Shown here: in pieces, positions 43,356 through 51,699 of the stretch
How the letters are laid out: each line of letters starts with the position of its first letter
Numbering within the stretch: position 1 is the stretch's first letter
Assembly (NCBI GenBank): GCA_937870845.1
Contig: CALMZR010000175.1
Span: 1-51,699, forward strand
Direction: 5' to 3'
Source of the DNA: an uncultured Chloroflexota bacterium
Lineage (GTDB): Bacteria > Chloroflexota > Chloroflexia > Thermomicrobiales > UBA6265
Length of the DNA: 51,699 nucleotides
Translations under genes and position numbers: made by a program
The notes under the pieces: generated by a model
What the model was told of the DNA's origin: nothing
The model's database searches: none
Seen by the model: the letters and a program-made list of their open reading frames with translations, nothing else

Positions 43356-45218
43356 ATGCAAGCGAGACAACCGACGGTTCGATTTGGCCGCGCCGCATCG
43401 CGGGCGCCGCACGGAACTCTTGCAGGTCCGCGGATCAGAAGCTCATCGCGGCCAACTCGGCTGTGGAACTCCGTCACCTGGCCGCTGAGTATCGGGATGT
43501 TCGCCATCCCACTCGCCCTCGCGCTCCTCACCGTGGCGATGCCGCGGTTTTCGGCGCCTTCAGAGGTCGCTATCCGCGTTGTGGACCGCTACTCGGGAGA
43601 GCCAGTCGCGGGGGCGGAGATCTCGCTCGACAACGCGGTGCTTGTAGTCGGCGCGGACGGATCCGCCGCGGCGCCTACCCGTGAGGAGAGTACGGCGCTC
43701 ACGATTCGGGCTCCGGGGTACGAGGCGGTGACGACAACCTTGTCTCGGGGCGGGCCAGCAGAGTGGCAGGTTGCGCTCCGCCCAACGACACTGCAAGGCA
43801 CGCTCTCGGACGCCGCGAACGCTCAGGGCATCGCGGGCGCGACCGTCGCCATCGTCGCGCCCGACGGCGCCGAGTTATTGACGACGACGGACGCAGAAGG
43901 AAAGTACGTCTTCGACGCTGTACCGGAAGGGGCAGTGGTCAGATTCGCGTCAACCGATCACGGGGTGGTCGAGGAGGCCGTCGGGCAGCGCACGGCTATC
44001 GATGTGTCCCTGACGTCTACGGTGGTGACTGGAAGGGTAACGGACGCGGTCGGGCAACCGCTTGCCGGAGCGCGCATTGTTGCCTCGAACGGCAGCGCCG
44101 AAACGGCGACCGACGCTCAGGGCGCGTTTCGGCTGACCGGTGGGACGGATGTGGGAGAGGTCGTCGTTTCGGCCCCGGGATTCGCCCAGCAGACAGTGGC
44201 CGTGGGCGCAAACCGGGAGGTTTCCGCGGCCCTCCAGGTCGAAATGATTCGCGCGGTCTATGCCAATCTCGGCGTGCTAAGCGATCCGGAGCGTTGGAAC
44301 AGGTTGCTCGAGATTGCCGAGACGACGGAAATCAACGCCATCGTCGTCGACGTCAAGCAAGACACGATCTATTACGACACGCAGGTGCCCTTCTTCCGCG
44401 ACATCGAGGGGATGGTGACGCCGATCTACGATCCGACTGAGCTGTTGGCGCAGATGGAGGAGCGGGGCATCTACTCCATCGCGCGGATGGTCGTGTTCAA
44501 GGATCCGGTCGTTGCCGAGGGCCGGCCCGACCTGGCGGTGGGCGACGATGTCACCGGAGGCCTGTGGCTCGACATGAACGGCACGCCGTGGGTAAACGCG
44601 TTCAATCAGGAGCTGTGGGTCGCCAACGCCGACCTCGGAGCCGAATTGGCGCAATTGGGATTTGACGAGGTCCAGTACGACTACATCCGGTTTCCGTCCG
44701 ATGGCGATTTGCGCACCGCCGACTTCGGAATGGAGTACACCGAAGCCAACCGGCGCGCGGCGATCACCGGCGCCGTGGCGCTCGGGAGTGAGAAGGTTCG
44801 CGCCGCGGGCGCCCAATTCGCCATCGACCTGTTTCCGATCATCGCACTCTTGGGGGATGACCAGGGGATCGGCCAGACGCTGCAGGACCTGACCCCGCTG
44901 GCCGACTATGTTTGCTTGATGATCTATCCCTCGCATTACATCGAAGGCAACATCCCCGGGGTCGATGGTCATCCCAACGATTTCCCCGCCGAGACCGTGA
45001 CCTACACCCTTGAGCGGTCCCAGGAGTTCGTGCCCGGCACCATGAACAAAATGCGGCCGTGGCTACAGGACTTCACGTACCCCCTGGAGGGGTACTCCGA
45101 GTACGGGCCGGCCGAAGTACGGGCGCAAATCGACGCCGCCGAGGCTATGGGCGTCAGCGGCTGGTTGCTCTGGAATGCCGCCGGGGTGTTCGAAGTCGAA
45201 GCCCTGGCCCCGGAATGA
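43356..45218 (+). CDS. Membrane-anchored/secreted glycoside-hydrolase-like protein (DUF4015 type) with Ig-like repeats
   Basis: Protein of 620 aa. One hydrophobic span near residues 45-65 (PLSIGMFAIPLALALLTVAM) anchors or exports it. Three carboxypeptidase-regulatory-like beta domains follow (about 70-145, 146-225, 226-290; e.g. TGRVTDAVGQPLAGARIVAS). The C-terminal 325 residues form a TIM-barrel-like domain beginning AVYANLGVLSDPERWNRLLE and containing INAIVVDVKQDTI, QLGFDEVQYDYIRFPSDGD, YVCLMIYPSHYIEG and VSGWLLWNAAGVF, matching the DUF4015/putative glycoside hydrolase group. Its stop overlaps the next ATG (ATGA), coupling it to the prenyltransferase. Substrate unknown; cell-envelope polysaccharide is a guess. 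Confidence 0.82.
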   Translation: MQARQPTVRFGRAASRAPHGTLAGPRIRSSSRPTRLWNSVTWPLSIGMFAIPLALALLTVAMPRFSAPSEVAIRVVDRYSGEPVAGAEISLDNAVLVVGADGSAAAPTREESTALTIRAPGYEAVTTTLSRGGPAEWQVALRPTTLQGTLSDAANAQGIAGATVAIVAPDGAELLTTTDAEGKYVFDAVPEGAVVRFASTDHGVVEEAVGQRTAIDVSLTSTVVTGRVTDAVGQPLAGARIVASNGSAETATDAQGAFRLTGGTDVGEVVVSAPGFAQQTVAVGANREVSAALQVEMIRAVYANLGVLSDPERWNRLLEIAETTEINAIVVDVKQDTIYYDTQVPFFRDIEGMVTPIYDPTELLAQMEERGIYSIARMVVFKDPVVAEGRPDLAVGDDVTGGLWLDMNGTPWVNAFNQELWVANADLGAELAQLGFDEVQYDYIRFPSDGDLRTADFGMEYTEANRRAAITGAVALGSEKVRAAGAQFAIDLFPIIALLGDDQGIGQTLQDLTPLADYVCLMIYPSHYIEGNIPGVDGHPNDFPAETVTYTLERSQEFVPGTMNKMRPWLQDFTYPLEGYSEYGPAEVRAQIDAAEAMGVSGWLLWNAAGVFEVEALAPE

Positions 45219-46219
45219 TCGCGAACATCGGTCGGCTCGTTCGATCGACGTTCGCGGACGGTTCGCAAGCGCCGCGCCCGCCGCAACCTCCTACGCTCGT
45301 CCAGCACGATTTCGCTCTTTCCGAGACGAACGACGCGGTGTCCTGGAACAACCGTGTCGCGGACATCGTGCGCGGGCTTCGGCCGGCGCAATGGATCAAG
45401 AACGGGGTTGTTTTCGCAGGCCTCGTGTTTGGCGGCAAGTTGCTGGAGCCGTCTGCGGTGGTCAGCGCCGCGCTCGCCGCCATCGTGTTTTGTCTGCTTA
45501 GCAGCGGTTTCTACCTAATCAACGACGTGGTTGATCGCCACGTCGATCAGTTGCATCCGGAAAAGCGATGGCGGCCCGTTGCGGCGGGAGCGGTGGCGCC
45601 TCGGACAGCGCTGGCTATTGGCGCCGGGCTGATCGCGGCGGCGTTGGCCGGATCGGCTGCGATGGGGCTTGGTTTTCTGCTTGTGGCGCTCTCGTATTCC
45701 GCGCTGATGGCGGCGTACAACCTTGGCATGAAGCAGATCGTCATTCTCGATGTCTTTGCCATCGCGGCCGGGTTCGTGCTGCGCGCGGTCGGCGGGGCTG
45801 TCGCCGTCGATGTCACGATCTCGCCGTGGCTGCTCGTCTGCACGTTGCTGCTGGCGCTACTCCTGGGATTCGGCAAGCGCCGTCAGGAGCTGTTGTCGAT
45901 CGAGGGCGCCGGACTTCATCGCGCCAATCTGGAAACCTATTCCGAGCGGATGCTCGATCAGGCGGTCGCGGTGTCGGCGACCGGCGCCATACTCGCGTAC
46001 GCGATATATACCTTCGACCGGAACGCGCCGGCGTTCGACCGCCGCATGATGGTGACGATTCCGATTGTCGCCTACGGCATCTTCCGCTACCTGTTCCTCG
46101 TGTATGGCCGCGGTCAGGGGGGGGCGCCGGAGACAATGCTGCTGACCGACCGCTCGTTGCTCGGCGCGGTCGTGGCGTGGAGTATCGCCAGCGTCGTGCT
46201 GTTCTATCTGGCGAGCTAG
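45215..46219 (+). CDS. UbiA-family prenyltransferase, decaprenyl-phosphate phosphoribosyltransferase-like
   Basis: Integral membrane protein of 334 aa. The first Asp-rich motif reads LINDVVDRHVDQLHPEKRWRP (about 100-120) and the second YNLGMKQIVILDVFAIAAG (about 168-186); eight or nine membrane spans are expected. The wording of the first motif and the KRRQELL after it match DPPR synthases, which transfer phosphoribose to decaprenyl phosphate for arabinan-type cell wall sugars, rather than menaquinone MenA. The N-terminal 45 residues are soluble and variable. Translationally coupled to the glycoside-hydrolase-like gene. Confidence 0.83.
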   Translation: MIANIGRLVRSTFADGSQAPRPPQPPTLVQHDFALSETNDAVSWNNRVADIVRGLRPAQWIKNGVVFAGLVFGGKLLEPSAVVSAALAAIVFCLLSSGFYLINDVVDRHVDQLHPEKRWRPVAAGAVAPRTALAIGAGLIAAALAGSAAMGLGFLLVALSYSALMAAYNLGMKQIVILDVFAIAAGFVLRAVGGAVAVDVTISPWLLVCTLLLALLLGFGKRRQELLSIEGAGLHRANLETYSERMLDQAVAVSATGAILAYAIYTFDRNAPAFDRRMMVTIPIVAYGIFRYLFLVYGRGQGGAPETMLLTDRSLLGAVVAWSIASVVLFYLAS

Positions 46220-46390
46220 CTGTCGCGGCAAACACCTTCTCCACGGAATTGACACGACCCATAGCAACTTATCGGACATGTGGGTATACTCGCTTCAGCT
46301 TTAGGCGTCGCGGGTTCGGCGGGTCGTCGCTGCGGCGAGAGGGGTTTCGGCATTCCGCGCCGCCGGCGGCGCCGAGAGCTTTGAAAAGCG

Positions 46391-46861
46391 ATGGGGATGA
46401 TGATCTTGCGCCGGGGGCGGAGCGCCCAGCCGGTCGATTCGGGTCTCGATGTCGAGTTTACGTACGAGTTCGGCGCCTGGCGGGGTCGACGATCCGATTC
46501 TCTGGAACCCTGGCGGCCGCCCGCCGACGTGTTCGAGCGCTCCGATGGCCTGGTGGTGCGTGTCGAGATCGCGGGCATTTCCCTGGATGAGGTCGAAGTC
46601 GTGGTGGAAGGGGAAGAGCTGTGGGTTCACGGTGAGCGGAGAGTCGGCTACCCCGCCGGCCCGAGGCTGTACCACGAATCGCGCATACGGTACGGTTCGT
46701 TCGAGGTCCCGGTTCGGCTGCCGTTTCCGGTCATCGTCGGCGAGGCGAGCGCTGATTCCATCGACGGGGCGCTCACCATCTACCTGCCGCGCCGGGTAGC
46801 CGTGAAGGCGCCAATGCGAGACGATTCCCACGAGCAAGTTTCAGACCGAGGAGAACGGTAA
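46391..46861 (+). CDS. Small heat shock protein, Hsp20/alpha-crystallin family
   Basis: ATP-independent holdase chaperone, 156 aa. The alpha-crystallin domain spans about 44-140 (PADVFERSDGLVVRVEIAGI; VEVVVEGEELWVHGER; HESRIRYGSFEVPVRLPFPV), with the closing motif as DGALTIYLPRR. The N-terminal arm is short. It precedes lon by three bases, so the two are one heat-shock operon. A TATACT at 46285-46290 may be the -10, with no matching -35 at normal distance. Confidence 0.9.
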   Translation: MGMMILRRGRSAQPVDSGLDVEFTYEFGAWRGRRSDSLEPWRPPADVFERSDGLVVRVEIAGISLDEVEVVVEGEELWVHGERRVGYPAGPRLYHESRIRYGSFEVPVRLPFPVIVGEASADSIDGALTIYLPRRVAVKAPMRDDSHEQVSDRGER

Positions 46862-46864
46862 GCG

Positions 46865-49459
46865 ATGGCCAGCAACGACGAACGAAAGCCGCGAGCCAGG
46901 ACGCGCGTGAAGGCTGAGGAGCCGGCTGCTCCGGAAGTTCCGGCTTCAGCAGAGGGGCTGAGTGAGGCGGAAGACGCGGTCATTGCCATCGCTCCGGATG
47001 ACGATGCCGTGCCCGAGGCCGAGATGCAGATCGTCGAATTGCCGGTGCTGCCGCTGCGAGGGACGGTCGTCTTCCCCTTGACGGTGGTGCCGCTCGCGGC
47101 TGCCCAACCGAGATCGCTCCGCCTCATCGACGAAGTGATGTCCGGTGACCGCACGGTGGCGCTTGTCATGCAGAAGGACGCCGAGCTGGAAGGCGCCGGA
47201 CCCGACGATGTCTTTGACGTGGGGACGATCTCCACGATCCACCAGATGATGCGGGTGCCGGACGGCACGGTGCGCCTGGCGGTGCAGGGCAACGAGCGGA
47301 TGCGCATTCTGGAGTTCACCCAGGAAGAGCCGTTTCTGATGGCACGCGTGGAGCGCGTGCCGGAGGACATGGAGGATTCGGTCGAGGTCGAGGCGCTGAC
47401 GCGCAACACGCTTGAGCTGTTTCAGCGCCTGGTGTCGCTGGTGGCGCACATGCCCGACGAGCTGATCACCGCAGCACTCAACGTCGACGACCCCCGGCAC
47501 CTCGTCTACCTCGTCGCCACCAACTTACGGATGGACCCGGAAGAACGGCAACGGCTGCTGGCGCTGGATGCGGTACGCGAAAAGCTGGTGGCGTTGAACG
47601 CATTCATCGCCAAGGAGCTGGACGTCCTGGAACTCGGCAAAAAGATCCAGAGCGATGTTCAGGAGGAGCTTGGCAAGAACCAGCGGGAGTTTTACTTGCG
47701 CGAACAGCTCAAGGCGATTCAGCGCGAGCTGGGCGAAGGTTCCGAGACTGAGGCGGAGGCGACCGAGCTGCGCCAGAAGATCGAAGAGTCGGGCATGCCC
47801 GAAGAGGCGGCCAAGGAAGCCAGGCGCGAGCTGGACCGGCTGAGCAAGCTGCCGCCCGCCGCCGCCGAATACGGCGTCATCAAGACGTATCTCGATTGGC
47901 TGACCAGCCTGCCCTGGAACGCGCGGACCGAAGGCGAGATCGACATCGCCAAGGCGCGGCAGGTGCTGGACGAGGACCACTACGATCTGGAGAAGATCAA
48001 GGACCGCATTCTCGAGTACCTGGCGGTGCGCAAGCTGAAGCAGGAAGCGGCCGCCGAGGCGGGCGAGGAGGAGCCGCCGCAGTCCCGCGAGCCGATCCTC
48101 TGCTTCGTTGGACCGCCGGGGGTCGGCAAGACGAGCCTCGCTCAGTCGATTGCCCACGCGCTGCGGCGGGAGCTGACGCGGATGTCGCTCGGCGGCGTGC
48201 GCGACGAGGCGGAAATTCGCGGGCATCGCCGGACATACGTCGGCGCCATGCCAGGCCGCATTATTCAGGCGATTCGGCGGGCCGGCTCGAGCGACCCCGT
48301 ATTCGTGCTGGACGAGGTTGACAAGCTCGGGAGCGATTGGCGCGGCGATCCATCTTCGGCCCTGTTGGAAGTGCTCGATCCGGAGCAGAACAACAGCTTT
48401 CGCGACCACTACCTGGACGTGGCGTTTGACCTGTCGAAGGTCATGTTCATCGCGACGGCGAATCTGCTTGACGGCATTCCGGCGCCGCTGCGGGACCGCA
48501 TGGAAGTGTTGGAGCTGAGCGGCTACACCGACGAGGAGAAGCTGGCCATCGCTCACCGCTTCCTGATCCCCAAGCAAGTCAAGGCGCACGGGCTGGCGAA
48601 TGAACCGCTGGAGTGGACGGACGAGGGGCTCGCCTTCCTCATCCGCAATTACACCCGCGAAGCGGGCGTGCGCAACCTGGAGCGCGAGATCGCCACGGCG
48701 GCGCGCAAGATCGCCACGCGCAAGGCCGAAGGGAAGGCATTCAGCCGCGCGGTCGGACCGGAGGAGGTGCGGGAGTACCTGGGACGGCCGCGTCACTACT
48801 ATGAGGAGCGGTCGCAGCGGACGGAGCAGCCGGGGGTGGCGATCGGCGTCGGCGTGTCCGGCGCCGGCGGCGACATCATGTTCATCGAGGCCTCGAAGAT
48901 GCCAGGGAAGGGGTCGCTGACGGTGACCGGGCAGCTTGGAGACGTCATGAAGGAGTCGGCGTCGGCAGCGATGTCGTTCGTGCGCTCGCGCGCCGGCGAT
49001 CTCGGCATCGACCAAGACTTCTTCAAGGAGTCGGACATCCATCTGCACGTGCCGGCGGGGGCTATCCCGAAGGACGGGCCGTCCGCGGGCACCGCGATGA
49101 CGACCGCCCTGGTGTCGCTGCTGACCGGCGTGCCGGTCCGCGATGACGTGGCGATGACCGGCGAGATCACGTTGCGAGGCCAGGTGTTGCCCGTGGGCGG
49201 GATCAAGATGAAGGCGCTCGCGGCGCGGCGGGCGGGGGTGGAGACGTTCGTGCTGCCCAAACGCAACGAAGCCGACCTGGATGATCTGCCGGAGGAGTTG
49301 CGCGAGGAGATGACGTTCGTGCTGGCGGAGACGCTGGACGATGTGCTGGCCGCTGCCATGCCTCCGGCGTTCCTGGCGCAGCGGCCAGGCATCGACGACT
49401 CATTGGAGTTCGCGGAGCCGACGCCAAGTGGGGCGGAACCCGTCGCAGCCGTCGCCTGA
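46865..49459 (+). CDS. lon: ATP-dependent protease Lon (LonA)
   Basis: AAA+ serine-lysine protease for damaged and regulatory proteins, 864 aa. An acidic Ala/Pro-rich leader of about 55 residues precedes the LonN domain (about 58-255, VLPLRGTVVFPLTVVPLAAA). The AAA+ domain has Walker A GPPGVGKTSLAQ (about 416-427) and Walker B PVFVLDEVDKL. The proteolytic domain holds the Ser motif PKDGPSAGTAMTTAL (Ser about 740) and the Lys in GGIKMKALAARRAGV (about 780). GAGGAG lies 11 bases before the ATG. Ends at a strong hairpin before the facing puuD-like gene. Confidence 0.97.
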   Translation: MASNDERKPRARTRVKAEEPAAPEVPASAEGLSEAEDAVIAIAPDDDAVPEAEMQIVELPVLPLRGTVVFPLTVVPLAAAQPRSLRLIDEVMSGDRTVALVMQKDAELEGAGPDDVFDVGTISTIHQMMRVPDGTVRLAVQGNERMRILEFTQEEPFLMARVERVPEDMEDSVEVEALTRNTLELFQRLVSLVAHMPDELITAALNVDDPRHLVYLVATNLRMDPEERQRLLALDAVREKLVALNAFIAKELDVLELGKKIQSDVQEELGKNQREFYLREQLKAIQRELGEGSETEAEATELRQKIEESGMPEEAAKEARRELDRLSKLPPAAAEYGVIKTYLDWLTSLPWNARTEGEIDIAKARQVLDEDHYDLEKIKDRILEYLAVRKLKQEAAAEAGEEEPPQSREPILCFVGPPGVGKTSLAQSIAHALRRELTRMSLGGVRDEAEIRGHRRTYVGAMPGRIIQAIRRAGSSDPVFVLDEVDKLGSDWRGDPSSALLEVLDPEQNNSFRDHYLDVAFDLSKVMFIATANLLDGIPAPLRDRMEVLELSGYTDEEKLAIAHRFLIPKQVKAHGLANEPLEWTDEGLAFLIRNYTREAGVRNLEREIATAARKIATRKAEGKAFSRAVGPEEVREYLGRPRHYYEERSQRTEQPGVAIGVGVSGAGGDIMFIEASKMPGKGSLTVTGQLGDVMKESASAAMSFVRSRAGDLGIDQDFFKESDIHLHVPAGAIPKDGPSAGTAMTTALVSLLTGVPVRDDVAMTGEITLRGQVLPVGGIKMKALAARRAGVETFVLPKRNEADLDDLPEELREEMTFVLAETLDDVLAAAMPPAFLAQRPGIDDSLEFAEPTPSGAEPVAAVA

Positions 49460-49491
49460 CGACGTAGTCCGTGTAGTCCATCGAATACGAT

Positions 49492-49521
49492 GCGAGGGGC
49501 CGGGTGGCGCCGGTCCCTCGC
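49492..49521. terminator. Two-way terminator hairpin between lon and the puuD-like gene
   Basis: GCGAGGGGCCGG pairs with CCGGTCCCTCGC around a loop of six bases, 33 bases after the lon stop, followed by CTTGTT. It sits between convergent genes. Confidence 0.6.
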
Positions 49522-49548
49522 CTTGTTGGTCGGACTGGTTCGGGCCGA

Positions 49549-50301
49549 TCAAACCGCCCAGGCGGCCATTCGCCGCGCGTCGGCAGCCTGCACGAGCTGC
49601 GCGAACGGCCGCAGATGCGCCTCGTCGCGGTTGAACATCAGCTCGGGGCGCCATTGCACGGCATACACTCCCGGCGAGTCGGGCATGACGACGGCCTCGA
49701 TCAGTCCGTCGGGTGAGTGCGCCGCCGGCTCCAGGCTTGGCGCGAGATCGCGGATAGCTTGATGATGAAACGAGTTCACACCGAGCGCGAGGTCGGTGAG
49801 GAGCGGCAGCGCGTCCGTCCTGGCGGTCACCGAGTGGCCCACTTGCCAATCTTCGAGCCCGCGCTCGTGCTGGCGGTGCCCGACCTCGCTGGCTCCTGGG
49901 TGCTCGGTGGCGACGTCCTGAACGAGCGTCCCGCCCAGAGCGACGTTGATCACCTGAATGCCCCGGCAGATGCCGAGAACGGGCATGTCGATCGCGACGG
50001 CCCCATCGAACAGGTCGATCTCAAATTGGTCTCGCTCGGGGTCGATGCCATAAGTGGCGGGGTGGACCTCTCGATCACCGTAGCGCGCGGGGTCGATGTC
50101 GGGGCCGCCGCTGAGGAGCAAGCCGTCGATGATTCTGAGCAGCGCGCCGACCGCATCGCGCTGCGGCGGCAATATCAGCGGAATGCCGCCGGCCTTTTCG
50201 ACCGCACGCACGTACGGAGCCGACAGGACGTATCGCTGAAACGTGCCGTGCGGCAGCGTGTCGAGCTGCGACGACGGCGTGATGCCGATGATCGCCTTCA
50301 T
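49549..50301 (-). CDS. Class I glutamine amidotransferase-like protein, PuuD family, with altered catalytic His
   Basis: Resembles gamma-glutamyl-GABA hydrolase PuuD, 250 aa. The start IIGITPSSQ, GGIPLILPP, GLLLSGGPDIDPARYG, the nucleophile loop LGICRGIQVINVALGG (Cys about 103), NSFHHQAI and the C-terminal QWRPELM are in order. The family triad has His in Q(W/F)HPE; here it is Arg, while the Glu is kept. This would impair hydrolysis unless another residue substitutes. ATG at 50301 is 12 bases after AGGAGG. TATACT (50346-50351, minus) is the likely -10. Divergent from the rRNA promoters. Confidence 0.85.
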   Translation of the reverse strand: MKAIIGITPSSQLDTLPHGTFQRYVLSAPYVRAVEKAGGIPLILPPQRDAVGALLRIIDGLLLSGGPDIDPARYGDREVHPATYGIDPERDQFEIDLFDGAVAIDMPVLGICRGIQVINVALGGTLVQDVATEHPGASEVGHRQHERGLEDWQVGHSVTARTDALPLLTDLALGVNSFHHQAIRDLAPSLEPAAHSPDGLIEAVVMPDSPGVYAVQWRPELMFNRDEAHLRPFAQLVQAADARRMAAWAV

Positions 50302-50393
50302 GGCGGCGGCGACCCTCCTCAAGCAAGCGCCGGAACGATGGCGGCAGTATAGGACCGAGGCTGCCCACACGACGCGGAACGACGGGGCGTGAC

Positions 50394-50422
50394 TTGACAC
50401 GTTATCGCCCTCATGGTATGAT
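50394..50422 (+). promoter_or_regulatory. rRNA promoter P1
   Basis: TTGACA (50394-50399), 17 bases, TATGAT (50417-50422): near-consensus housekeeping promoter. Transcription would start near 50429, 460 bases before 16S. Confidence 0.75.
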
Positions 50423-50502
50423 CTCTTTCCCGCATGGACAGCGTGGCGCGCAGCACGACTGCCAGCGTCGCGGGTCGCCGAAAAGTTCGTCCTCAGGAAT
50501 CC

Positions 50503-50532
50503 TTGACAGGGGCGAAAGCGGTGCGGTAGGCT
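50503..50532 (+). promoter_or_regulatory. rRNA promoter P2 (weaker)
   Basis: TTGACA (50503-50508), 18 bases, TAGGCT (50527-50532). Tandem promoters are usual for rRNA operons; P2 is 110 bases downstream of P1. Confidence 0.5.
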
Positions 50533-50887
50533 CTGCGGGCTCCGGAATGGAGCGACCCCCTGGGTTGGTCTGGGCGTCCGAATGCGTAGCGAGGGCGGGA
50601 AACCGTTCTGGCCGGCAGAGGCGCTTGGGCGCAAGCCATCGGGAAGCACGTTGACAAGCTGGCGCAGCGGACCAGAGCGGCTCCTCCTGACGAGGGTCGA
50701 GTGTCAGGTCGTGTGCCGAAGACGGAGCGCGCGGCGCTCGTCGAGCTCACCCTTTCCGGAGGGTGGGTGCGGCGAGTGGACGCGCACAGCAAATGCGAGC
50801 CAGCTTGTGCGAAAGCACCGACATCGCGTGGCCATCAACACGCAAGAAGGGTCCTGCGGGGCCCGGGTCTTTTCGGAGACCCGAACA
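50533..50887 (+). other. rRNA operon leader with hairpins, no gene seen
   Basis: Untranslated leader ahead of 16S. Stable stems are visible: CACCCT/AGGGTG around TTCCGG (50748-50765), GTGC-GAAA-GCAC (50807-50818) and CGGGTCT/AGACCCG around TTTCGG (50864-50883), which ends five bases before the 16S start. The last may be part of the processing or antitermination region. No boxA was recognised with confidence. Confidence 0.55.

Positions 50888-51699
<812 letters not shown>

Noticed and set aside
46249..46290. TTGACA (46249-46254) with TATACT (46285-46290) as an hsp20-lon promoter
   Set aside because: Spacing of 30 bases is too long for one sigma-70 promoter, and the TTGACA belongs to a sequence resembling the CGGAATGACACG repeat.
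47525..49048. Open frame of 507 codons on the minus strand opposite lon
   Set aside because: Typical antisense shadow in GC-rich DNA; Arg/Leu/His-rich with no family motif, while lon is complete and conserved on the other strand.

Overview
The window is GC-rich bacterial chromosome, densely coded on both strands, and ends inside a 16S rRNA gene. GTG and TTG starts are common, and the best -10 boxes read TATACT or TATGAT. My best guess is a Chloroflexota bacterium of the Thermomicrobia/Sphaerobacter type. This rests on the high GC, the short V1 region of the 16S, solute-binding proteins with Tat-like leaders, the decaprenylphosphoryl-ribose-type prenyltransferase and dispersed housekeeping genes (murG and lspA lie outside any cell-wall cluster). 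It is inference and was not checked by alignment.

Layout. Positions 1-5300 (minus strand) hold a peptide-type ABC importer (substrate-binding protein, DppB, and a DppC that runs off the left edge) and a PLP aminotransferase. Positions 5500-15000 are a mixed region: ferredoxin-NADP reductase, a UROD-like enzyme, a degenerate receiver protein, a tyrosine recombinase, a lipoprotein, an aquaporin, NagB, a serine beta-lactamase-like hydrolase and a broken uvsE. Positions 15000-19534 hold a complete polyamine-type ABC importer behind a good promoter. Positions 19555-21392 (minus) are a compact hotdog thioesterase / cytidine deaminase / PrimPol-like operon. Positions 21500-28000 carry a rhodanese-ThiF fusion, trpS, an HxlR regulator, a phosphodiesterase, an AI-2E-family membrane protein and a class V aminotransferase.

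Positions 28100-36400 are housekeeping: rpsA, clpC, radA, murG, dksA-like and lspA. lspA is followed by a chain of overlapping or nearly touching genes (rluD, glycerate 2-kinase, a ThDP enzyme, a nucleoside hydrolase). Positions 41500-46200 hold an unknown protein, a polyprenyl diphosphate synthase, a secreted glycoside-hydrolase-like protein and a UbiA-family prenyltransferase coupled to it. Positions 46390-49459 are an hsp20-lon proteostasis pair. A PuuD-like amidotransferase then diverges from a strong tandem-promoter rRNA leader and 16S rRNA.

The most distinctive non-coding feature is the density of repeats. There are six copies of a palindromic element ending in CGGAATGACACG, heptad arrays GGGTGTC/GGGTGAC facing each other between convergent genes, a 40-nt double-hairpin repeat present twice, a CCCCTCTCCC hairpin repeat, and a small element with terminal inverted repeats. 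No CRISPR array, prophage, IS transposase or tRNA gene was seen. No clearly new defence or biosynthetic system was recognised. The best candidates for undescribed biology are the nucleoside hydrolase/ThDP enzyme/glycerate kinase operon, the PrimPol operon, and the glycoside-hydrolase-like plus prenyltransferase pair.
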